Shown here piece by piece: positions 7,396-12,627 of a DNA stretch of 12,627 nt. The position numbers and the translations under genes are program-made. Position 1 is the first letter of the stretch. Each line of letters starts with the position of its first letter. Source of the stretch: an uncultured Saprospiraceae bacterium (GTDB lineage Bacteria > Bacteroidota > Bacteroidia > Chitinophagales > Saprospiraceae); assembly GCA_937921525.1 (NCBI GenBank), contig CAKZUM010000701.1, positions 1-12,627 on the forward strand, read 5' to 3'. The notes under the pieces are model-generated. The model was given only the letters and a program-made list of their open reading frames with translations. It searched no databases and was not told where the DNA came from.

Positions 7396-8538
7396 ATGCA
7401 AGACAAAATTTTGACGGAAGAACATAAAATGTTCAAAGAAGCGGTTGAGAATTTCTTAAAAAAAGAAGCCGTACCGCACGCAGAAAAGTGGGAAAAAGAT
7501 GGTATTGTAGATAGAGACATCTGGAAAAAAGCAGGGGCTATGGGCATGCTTTGTATGGATATGCCCGAAGAATATGGCGGAATGGGAATTAAAGATTTTC
7601 GATACAATTCCATTGTAACAGAGGCAATGATTAAGCTCGGTGTGGGTGGTCCTGGATTCGTGTTACAGAATGATGTGATGGCTCCATATTTTGAAACGTA
7701 CTTTACCAAAGCGCAAAAAGATAAGTGGTTAGCTGGAATTGTTTCAGGAGAAATTATTACCGCTATTGCTATGACAGAGCCAGATGCTGGAAGTGACTTG
7801 GTAGGCACTAGGACTACTGCTGTTAAAAATGGAGATCATTATATTTTGAATGGAGCTAAGACTTATATCACCAATGGTATCTTAAGTGATTTAGTAGTCG
7901 TAGTTGCTAAAACTGATCCAGAAGCAGGACATAAAGGGATGACTTTATTACTAGTGGAAAGAGGAATGGAAGGATTTGAAAGAGGGAAAAATTTAGCTAA
8001 GATTGGTATGAAAGCACAAGATACAGCAGAGCTATTTTTTAGAGATGTCAAAGTACCTGTAGAAAATGTATTGGGAGAGGAAGGTCGTGGGTTTTATTAT
8101 CTAATGCACAATCTGCCACAAGAGCGACTCTCTATTGCAGTAGGCGCAGTGGCTGGCGCGGAGCAGGCATTAGAAGATACTTTGACCTTTGTTAAGGAAA
8201 GAAAAGCTTTTGGAAAACCGATTGGAAAATTCCAAAATTCTCGTTTCAAATTAGCAGAGGCACAAACAGAAATTACTATTGCTAGATCTTTTGTTGATGA
8301 ATGTATTTTAGAGTTGAATGAAGGCAAGCTCTCTAATGAAAAAGCTGCCATGGCTAAATACTGGTGTACAGAAATGCATGGAAAGATAGTCGATGATTGT
8401 TTGCAATTGCATGGCGGTGCAGGCTATATGTGGGAATACCCGATTGCTAAAATGTATGCAGGTGCTAGAATTAGTCGAATCTTTGGTGGCACGAATGAAA
8501 TCATGCGAGAAATTATTGGCAAGTCTATGGGCTTGTAA
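7396..8538 (+). CDS. Acyl-CoA dehydrogenase (long-chain/isovaleryl type)
   Basis: A 380-residue FAD enzyme that oxidises acyl-CoA to trans-2-enoyl-CoA, passing electrons to electron-transfer flavoprotein. The N-terminal helical domain spans about 1-120. The FAD/substrate motif AMTEPDAGSD is at 125-134 and LNGAKTYITNG at 151-161. The C-terminal helical domain has ERKAFGKPIGKFQ (268-280), QLHGGAGY (337-344) and IFGGTNEIMREI (362-373). Where medium-chain enzymes carry the catalytic Glu (xEGT), this protein has Gly364. Instead E243 in PQERL matches the base position of isovaleryl- and long-chain dehydrogenases, so it should be active. The frame is open back to an ATG at 7309, but that overlaps the kinase gene and adds 29 residues unlike the family. 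The ATG at 7396, after an A-run, gives the usual N-terminus. A 15-bp hairpin follows the stop. Confidence 0.94.
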   Translation: MQDKILTEEHKMFKEAVENFLKKEAVPHAEKWEKDGIVDRDIWKKAGAMGMLCMDMPEEYGGMGIKDFRYNSIVTEAMIKLGVGGPGFVLQNDVMAPYFETYFTKAQKDKWLAGIVSGEIITAIAMTEPDAGSDLVGTRTTAVKNGDHYILNGAKTYITNGILSDLVVVVAKTDPEAGHKGMTLLLVERGMEGFERGKNLAKIGMKAQDTAELFFRDVKVPVENVLGEEGRGFYYLMHNLPQERLSIAVGAVAGAEQALEDTLTFVKERKAFGKPIGKFQNSRFKLAEAQTEITIARSFVDECILELNEGKLSNEKAAMAKYWCTEMHGKIVDDCLQLHGGAGYMWEYPIAKMYAGARISRIFGGTNEIMREIIGKSMGL

Positions 8539-8548
8539 AGTTAAACTA

Positions 8549-8581
8549 AGACTTTCCAAGTTTTAAAAACTTGGAAAGTCT
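8549..8581. terminator. Perfect 15-bp hairpin after the dehydrogenase gene
   Basis: AGACTTTCCAAGTTT (8549-8563) pairs exactly with AAACTTGGAAAGTCT (8567-8581) around a TAA loop. It starts 10 bases past the dehydrogenase stop. There is no T-run on the plus strand (ACCATCAAAATA follows), so it may end transcription weakly, stabilise the 3' end of the operon mRNA, or simply be a dispersed hairpin repeat. It resembles the hairpins at 2555 and 12434: perfect stem, three-base loop. Confidence 0.5.
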
Positions 8582-8604
8582 ACCATCAAAATAAATAACA
8601 ATCA

Positions 8605-9291
8605 TTGTCAAAATACACCGTTCATAATATTCCATTTTACTTACAACCCTTCTTTCAGCTATTTGGCTGGGGAGCCGCTTTTCTTTACTGTATTCATAAC
8701 TTTATTTTTAGAAGTTTATGTCGAATAGAATATATTGGAACGGAGCATGTAGATAGTGTCCCAAATCACATCTTTTCCTTGTGGCATGAGAATTTGCCAC
8801 TCTACTTCATTGCACATCCTCGATTCAAAAAACCTAATATCTGGTTGACTTTTCCATTATGGTATATGCACCCAATCCACATCATGAAAAAATTAATTGG
8901 TGTTAAAGAACTAGCGTATGGTGCTTCTGGACATGATGGACAAAAAGCCTTAGCTCTTGTAGTGCAAAGATTAACGGAAGGATGGTCTACTTTTCTTTCC
9001 CCTGATGGACCTAATGGACCTATCAAAGAATTAAAGAATGGGGTCTTAGTGATGAGTTTAAAAACAGGAACGCCTATTATCCCTATGAGTTTTGAAGTAG
9101 CAGGAAATTGGCGAATGAACACTTGGGATAAAAAACGTTATCCTCCTTTATTTTCTACTTTTAAGGTAATTTATGGTAAGCCCATTATCGTTACGCCAGA
9201 AAATTTTGAAGCAATGAAAATATTAGTCGCTTTTGAAATGAATGATAAAATGATTTCTGAGAAAGGAACAACTACACCACCTAATATATAA
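8605..9291 (+). CDS. Lysophospholipid-acyltransferase-like protein (DUF374-type)
   Basis: A 228-residue protein of the LPLAT-like group related to lipid acyltransferases. Residues 10-35 are hydrophobic and aromatic, fitting a membrane-associated N-terminus. The usual acyltransferase HX4D motif is replaced by W60-H61-E62 in SLWHENLPLYF, as in DUF374 proteins. Further family marks are GASGHDGQKAL (106-116), SPDGPNGPIKELKNG (132-146) and TGTPIIPMSFEV (154-165), with a conserved-looking GNWRMNTWDK after it. It probably moves an acyl chain onto a lipid or glycan acceptor at the inner membrane; substrates are unknown. The frame starts at TTG: an in-frame TAA lies at 8596-8598 and the first ATG is about residue 88, past the WHE motif, so the TTG start is the best choice. 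It may be read through from the upstream operon or have its own promoter. Confidence 0.8.
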   Translation: MSKYTVHNIPFYLQPFFQLFGWGAAFLYCIHNFIFRSLCRIEYIGTEHVDSVPNHIFSLWHENLPLYFIAHPRFKKPNIWLTFPLWYMHPIHIMKKLIGVKELAYGASGHDGQKALALVVQRLTEGWSTFLSPDGPNGPIKELKNGVLVMSLKTGTPIIPMSFEVAGNWRMNTWDKKRYPPLFSTFKVIYGKPIIVTPENFEAMKILVAFEMNDKMISEKGTTTPPNI

Positions 9292-9316
9292 GAAATCTAC
9301 AAGAGCGTATACTAGT

Positions 9317-10189
9317 ATGAAAAATATCAAGAATATAAAATTTAAAAATCAGACTAGACCAAATTCTAGTTTCGATTTCTTAGATTTAAAAGAACTTCTA
9401 TCAAGAGATTTAGACCACCAAATAACCGACCTGCATAAACTAGAATTCTTTAATCTACTAATTGTTACACAAGGGCAAGGTTATCATACCATTGATTTTA
9501 CAGATTACAAGTATAGCAAAAGAACCTTATTCACTATTAGAAAAGATCAAGTTCATAAATTTTTTCACAGCCCATCTGCTAAAGGATATTTATTAATATT
9601 TACGGAAGATTTTTTAGCAAGTCATTATGACAAAGTAGAAGTTCATAAATCATTTCAAGTTTTTAATGATTTTTTGGCTTCTCCTAAATTGGAGATGAAA
9701 GAGCAAGAATTTAAAGAACTTGAAGCCTTAATTAGCATAATCAAAGTAGAATATTTGGAACGTGGAGATGAATTTTCAATGAGTATTATCCGTAGTGCAT
9801 TGCATATATTATTGAATAAATTATTTAGAGCTAAGAATAGAAATGGCAATACCTCTATAGATAAAAAATATCTTGAAGAATTTCTTAGCTTCCAAAAACT
9901 AGTTGAAGACAAGTGTTTTAAGACAAAAAAAGTACTCGATTACGCAAAAATAATGGCTTGTACTTCTAAAACTTTAAATAATGTTTGTAGGGCTATTGTT
10001 GACAAATCGGCCAAAACAGTTATCGATGAAATAGTTATTATCCAACTAAAAAGGCTCTTGATTAATACTTCCCTATCTATTACCGAAATCGCGTATACTG
10101 CTGGATTTCACGAGCCATCCAATATGTATAAGTATTTTAAAAAATATACAAACAGCTCTCCTGAAAGTTTTCGAAAAGCTTATGCTTAA
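9317..10189 (+). CDS. AraC-family transcriptional regulator
   Basis: A 290-residue DNA-binding regulator. The N-terminal half (about 30-110) looks like the AraC cupin sensor domain, with LEFFNLLIVTQGQGYHTIDF and a later LFTIRKDQVHKF strand pair. The C-terminal 95 residues form the two helix-turn-helix units: the first at about 205-226 (KKVLDYAKIMACTSKTLNNVCR) and the second at about 253-276, with SLSITEIAYTAGFHEPS followed by NMYKYFKKYTNSSPESFRK, the classic AraC signature. The effector cannot be predicted. The gene begins 25 bases after the acyltransferase-like gene on the same strand, so they may share a transcript. Its targets could include this acyl-CoA cluster, but the sequence does not prove that. 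Confidence 0.92.
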   Translation: MKNIKNIKFKNQTRPNSSFDFLDLKELLSRDLDHQITDLHKLEFFNLLIVTQGQGYHTIDFTDYKYSKRTLFTIRKDQVHKFFHSPSAKGYLLIFTEDFLASHYDKVEVHKSFQVFNDFLASPKLEMKEQEFKELEALISIIKVEYLERGDEFSMSIIRSALHILLNKLFRAKNRNGNTSIDKKYLEEFLSFQKLVEDKCFKTKKVLDYAKIMACTSKTLNNVCRAIVDKSAKTVIDEIVIIQLKRLLINTSLSITEIAYTAGFHEPSNMYKYFKKYTNSSPESFRKAYA

Positions 10190-10239
10190 AAATAAATCCT
10201 CTTAGCCTTTCCCTTCCGCGCTATTATATGACTAGTGGT

Positions 10240-10350
10240 CTAAATAGTATTGAGTTCCTTCTTCTCGATCACTTTCCCATTTCTACAGTCTAAAAGCATT
10301 TTTTCACCTTTTTGCCAAACTAGCCCTCCGCCTAACTTTGCCCTAATTAT
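10240..10350 (-). pseudogene. Possible orphan C-terminal fragment on the minus strand
   Basis: Between the regulator and the lipoprotein genes the minus strand encodes 36 codons running to a TAG stop. They include KLGGGLVWQKGEKMLL and then DCRNGKVIEKKELNTI, a sequence that looks like a beta-rich protein end rather than random translation. An in-frame TAA lies directly upstream (10351-10353), so no complete gene is possible. It overlaps the plus-strand promoter of the lipoprotein gene. It could be what is left of a gene displaced by arrival of that promoter and gene, or a chance frame. The family is not recognised. Confidence 0.2.
10311..10340 (+). promoter_or_regulatory. Bacteroidota-type promoter for the SnoaL-like lipoprotein gene
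   Basis: TTTG at 10311-10314 and TAACTTTG at 10333-10340 match the Bacteroidota sigma-ABfr promoter (-33 TTTG, -7 TAnnTTTG) with an 18-base spacer, close to the usual 19. The start codon lies 28 bases after the -7 box. This is the clearest promoter in the window and suggests the lipoprotein gene is transcribed on its own. Confidence 0.55.
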
Positions 10351-10368
10351 TTATTTCAAAAATTAGTT

Positions 10369-11241
10369 ATGAAGTTAGCAAATGTCATTATTATACTACT
10401 AGTAGTTTCTCTTTTTATTGGCTGTAGTAGTACCACTAAAAATTCAAATTTACCTATAAAAAAAGACAATAAAATGGAATTGACTAACAAAGAGAAAGTC
10501 GTAGCCTTATTAAGCAGTTTAAGCACAGGAGATCAAACACCTATTTCCTACATTAATCCAGAAAAATACATCCAACACAACTTAGGGGTCGGTGATGGAT
10601 TAGCAGGTTTTGGGGAAGTAATAAAAAATGCTCCACCACAAGGATTTAAAGCGAATGTCGTAAGAGCTTTTGAAGATGGTAATTACGTATTCACCCATAG
10701 TGAGTATGATTTTTTTGGCCCTAAAGTAGGTTTCGATGTTTTCCGTTTTGAAGATGGAAAAATTGTAGAACATTGGGACAATTTGGCAGCAATAACCCCT
10801 CCTAATCCAAGTGGCAGAACACAACTTGATGGTCCATCGGACATCACCCATAAGGAAAAAACAGCAGCCAACAAAGCTATCATTAAAGGATTTGTTACAG
10901 ATGTATTAATAGATGGAAAAGCAGAAAAAATCACCGACTATGTAAGTACTGAAAAATATCATCAGCATAATTCTGGTATTGCTGACGGTCTGGATGGATT
11001 GGGAGCGGCTTTACAATATTTTGCGGAAAATAATTTAGTGCTTCAGTATGATACTTTACATAAAGTACTAGGAGAAGGTAATTTTGTATTGACTATAAGT
11101 GAAGGAAAGTTTGGTGCAGGTGACCATGTGGCTTATTATGATTTATTCCGTTTAGAAAATGGAAAAATTGTGGAGCATTGGGATGTGATTGAAAATATTC
11201 CTGCAAAATCAGAATGGAAAAATCAAAACGGAAAGTTCTAG
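10369..11241 (+). CDS. Lipoprotein with two tandem SnoaL-like (NTF2-fold) domains
   Basis: A 290-residue predicted lipoprotein. Residues 1-19 are a type II signal peptide with lipobox LFIGC, so Cys19 would be lipidated. No acidic surface-export signal follows it, which suggests an inner-facing (periplasmic) position. Two copies of a SnoaL-like polyketide-cyclase-type fold follow, about 40-145 and 162-283. They share the patterns EKYIQHNLGVGDGLAGFG / EKYHQHNSGIADGLDGLG and VFRFEDGKIVEHWDNL / LFRLENGKIVEHWDVI. Proteins of this fold in Bacteroidota often contain a single domain. The HN and EHWD residues that typically line the pocket are kept in both copies, so both may bind a ligand. Enzymatic function is unknown. 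An internal ATG at residue 36 would give a cytoplasmic form, but the intact lipobox argues for the longer product. It has its own promoter. Confidence 0.85.
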   Translation: MKLANVIIILLVVSLFIGCSSTTKNSNLPIKKDNKMELTNKEKVVALLSSLSTGDQTPISYINPEKYIQHNLGVGDGLAGFGEVIKNAPPQGFKANVVRAFEDGNYVFTHSEYDFFGPKVGFDVFRFEDGKIVEHWDNLAAITPPNPSGRTQLDGPSDITHKEKTAANKAIIKGFVTDVLIDGKAEKITDYVSTEKYHQHNSGIADGLDGLGAALQYFAENNLVLQYDTLHKVLGEGNFVLTISEGKFGAGDHVAYYDLFRLENGKIVEHWDVIENIPAKSEWKNQNGKF

Positions 11242-11305
11242 GAAAACTATAGTCTATACTAATAATTTGAGAAGACTGCACTTAGACAGCATTCTTAATT
11301 ACCTA

Positions 11306-11479
11306 TTACACTACTGGACATTTTAAAGAGCAGAGAGTAGAGAACAGAGACAGATTGCGTTTAAACCTGCCTTCAAAGGAACACAGGCAGAAAACGACGA
11401 AATTTCATAGTTTTTCAATCGAAATCTATCTCTGTTCTCGCTTCTCTGCTCTCTATTCTAAAAATGTCTAGTAGTGTAA
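11306..11479. mobile_element. 174-bp MITE-like foldback element with 7-bp target duplication
   Basis: The outer 19 bases of each end match at 18 positions: TTACACTACTGGACATTTT on the left and TTACACTACTAGACATTTT from the right end, read on the minus strand. Inside them, 11328-11356 and 11423-11451 are complementary at 25 of 29 positions. A central CTGCCT (11367-11372) pairs with AGGCAG (11385-11390), so nearly the whole element folds into one hairpin. TTACCTA lies directly on both sides (11299-11305 and 11480-11486), a target-site duplication. There is no reading frame of note. It has the form of a non-autonomous element moved by a transposase encoded elsewhere. The insertion sits immediately beyond the stop codon of the 11489-12397 gene and does not damage it. 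Confidence 0.75.
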
Positions 11480-11488
11480 TTACCTATA

Positions 11489-12397
11489 TTAGTCATTCAG
11501 AAATATAGCACTCCTAGCTTTCGACAATCTTATATCTTTAATTTTTTTACCCAAAGAAATCACCTTTTTATTTCCTTCCCAATCCGTTTTAAAATGTATA
11601 TAGCTATGATTAGTAATATGCTCTTCAATAGTAGGTAATAAATTTTTGAAACTATAATCTGCAGCAGATAAAAGCAAATGCGTTTCTTGATCTGTTGGTG
11701 GTAGTTTCAGTAGATTTTTTAAGGTATAAATATTTAATAACAATTGATCTCTTAGATGGTCGTCCCAATTATTATCAATAGCTTGCCTTAGTAACATCGC
11801 TTGATAGGCAGCACTTACACATATATCTTCTAGTGTTCTAAATGGTTTGGTATAGTCACTATAGCCATCCCCTTTCAAGATTTGACTCTCTTCAATTTTT
11901 ATTGCCTTTAAATTCAGTTTACCATGTTTGACATCCTTCATAAAAGGTAACTCAAAATTGGTCAATTCTACACCTGCTGCCTGTCGAGGAACATGGACAA
12001 TTTTAAGGACTGGACGATCATTAATTATTTCATCCGTTCTGCATAATACCAATAAATGATCTGCTTCTGTGCCTGCCGTCACATATGTTTTCACCCCAGT
12101 AATCTGATTATCTTGCAAGACGGTTTGAATGGCCTTTGGATGCCCACCTTTTTCTTCACTTACACATAAAGCTTTGAACTCATTAGGCGCAATGGATGGA
12201 AACATTTTTTCTAATGCGGCTTGATACCCTGCCATAAATGCGAAGCTGAACTGCTGGCATTGAAAACCTCCTACGATCGCTCTATCAATAGGTTCTTTAA
12301 CTCCTTTTGATTGATAATAATCTAAAGACCAGTCTTTTATATTTTGGTAAGATATTAATGCTTGTGTCTTTCTTAGTTTTAGAAGGTGTTGAATCAT
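11489..12397 (-). CDS. Short, divergent acyl-CoA-dehydrogenase-like protein
   Basis: A 302-residue protein. Its middle region reads like the FAD/substrate beta-domain of acyl-CoA dehydrogenases. ALCVSEEKGGHPKAIQ (76-91) stands where the family has AMTEPDAGSD, and ITGVKTYVTAGTEADHLLVL (99-118) where it has LNGAKTYITNG...D. The later strands up to about residue 175 also fit. The remaining part (190-302) is helical, but the family's RKAFGKPI, QLHGGAGY and catalytic-Glu segments are missing, and it is about 80 residues shorter than usual. The N-terminus lacks a normal helical domain start. It may be a non-catalytic partner or a specialised enzyme; FAD binding is uncertain. The start ATG is reasonable and the next upstream element is a perfect hairpin at 12434-12466. 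The MITE-like element lies two bases past its stop. Confidence 0.75.
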   Translation of the reverse strand: MIQHLLKLRKTQALISYQNIKDWSLDYYQSKGVKEPIDRAIVGGFQCQQFSFAFMAGYQAALEKMFPSIAPNEFKALCVSEEKGGHPKAIQTVLQDNQITGVKTYVTAGTEADHLLVLCRTDEIINDRPVLKIVHVPRQAAGVELTNFELPFMKDVKHGKLNLKAIKIEESQILKGDGYSDYTKPFRTLEDICVSAAYQAMLLRQAIDNNWDDHLRDQLLLNIYTLKNLLKLPPTDQETHLLLSAADYSFKNLLPTIEEHITNHSYIHFKTDWEGNKKVISLGKKIKDIRLSKARSAIFLND

Positions 12398-12433
12398 AAT
12401 GCTTTATCTTGTGATACTTTCGTTTTTTAGCGA

Positions 12434-12466
12434 ACGTTTACTAAACTTTTGAAGTTTAGTAAACGT
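12434..12466. repeat. Perfect 15-bp palindromic hairpin upstream of the acyl-CoA-dehydrogenase-like gene
   Basis: ACGTTTACTAAACTT (12434-12448) pairs exactly with AAGTTTAGTAAACGT (12452-12466) around a TTG loop. It is 36 bases before the start codon on the minus strand. Possible roles are an operator for a dimeric repressor, a leader hairpin in the mRNA, or the terminator of a plus-strand transcript. In its shape it matches the hairpins at 2555 and 8549. Confidence 0.6.
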
Positions 12467-12516
12467 AGGCAAAATATACATTAATTCATAAGGAATGCGG
12501 TGGAAATAAATGTGCG

Positions 12517-12625
12517 TTCTTGAGGCAGTAATTTTTTCTTCTGAGGATGCTTTGAAAACCGCACATAGCCTAGCTACGTAAGGATTTTCAAAGTATTCTC
12601 AGAAGGAAAAAGAACTAGTCAAGAA
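12517..12625. repeat. Long foldback repeat at the window end
   Basis: TTCTTG (12517-12522) pairs with CAAGAA (12620-12625), and the main stem joins about 12533-12560 (CTTCTGAGGATGCTTTG, AAAACC) to 12582-12610 (GGATTTTCAAAGTATTC, TCAGAAGG). Only a few mismatches break the stem. The apex, about 21 bases, contains CATAGCCTAGCTACGTA, which is itself partly palindromic. It carries no reading frame. The repeat may continue beyond the window, so its true ends and any target duplication cannot be judged here. Confidence 0.65.
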
Positions 12626-12627
12626 TG

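Noticed and set aside
7392..7808. 138-codon minus-strand frame opposite the dehydrogenase
   Set aside because: A mirror of the strongly conserved dehydrogenase, rich in Ser and Pro as expected of antisense translation.
11306..11479. Simple transcription terminator
   Set aside because: The arms are far longer than a terminator stem, and a 7-bp direct repeat sits exactly at both borders, which indicates transposition.

Overview
The window looks like chromosomal DNA of a Bacteroidota bacterium, most likely a Saprospiraceae-type relative. The support is a large SprB-repeat protein with a type-B (gliding-motility-associated) type IX secretion tail, A-rich start contexts without Shine-Dalgarno sequences, one good TTTG...TAnnTTTG promoter, AT-rich intergenic DNA, and many foldback repeats between genes. 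No rRNA, tRNA, CRISPR array, phage gene or intact transposase was found.

Layout. (1) 96-2450, minus: a secreted, adhesin-like multidomain protein. (2) 2451-2977: non-coding DNA with two terminator-like hairpins and a possible decayed gene end. (3) 2978-4516, minus: a fatty-acid CoA ligase. (4) 4517-5166: a 650-base repeat-rich spacer with two foldback repeats and a 12-base direct repeat. (5) 5167-8538, plus: a tight three-gene run of an alpha-methylacyl-CoA racemase-like enzyme, an APH-fold kinase-like phosphotransferase and an acyl-CoA dehydrogenase. (6) 8605-10189, plus: a lysophospholipid-acyltransferase-like protein and an AraC-family regulator. (7) 10369-11241, plus: a lipoprotein with two SnoaL-like domains and its own promoter. 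(8) 11306-11479: a 174-bp MITE-like element with a 7-bp target duplication. (9) 11489-12397, minus: a short acyl-CoA-dehydrogenase-like protein lacking the usual C-terminal catalytic segment. (10) 12398-12627: a perfect hairpin and another long foldback.

How the genes may work together. The ligase, racemase, kinase and dehydrogenase form a plausible route for activating and degrading unusual acids. The ligase makes the acyl-CoA, the racemase sets the configuration of a 2-methyl branch, and the dehydrogenase introduces the alpha,beta double bond. The APH-fold kinase is the interesting partner. Kinase and dehydrogenase occur together in animal ACAD10/ACAD11 and in the levulinate operon of Pseudomonas putida (lvaA, lvaC), where a 4-hydroxyacyl-CoA is phosphorylated so that the hydroxyl can be eliminated. 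A pathway joining that chemistry to a racemase is inferred here, not shown.
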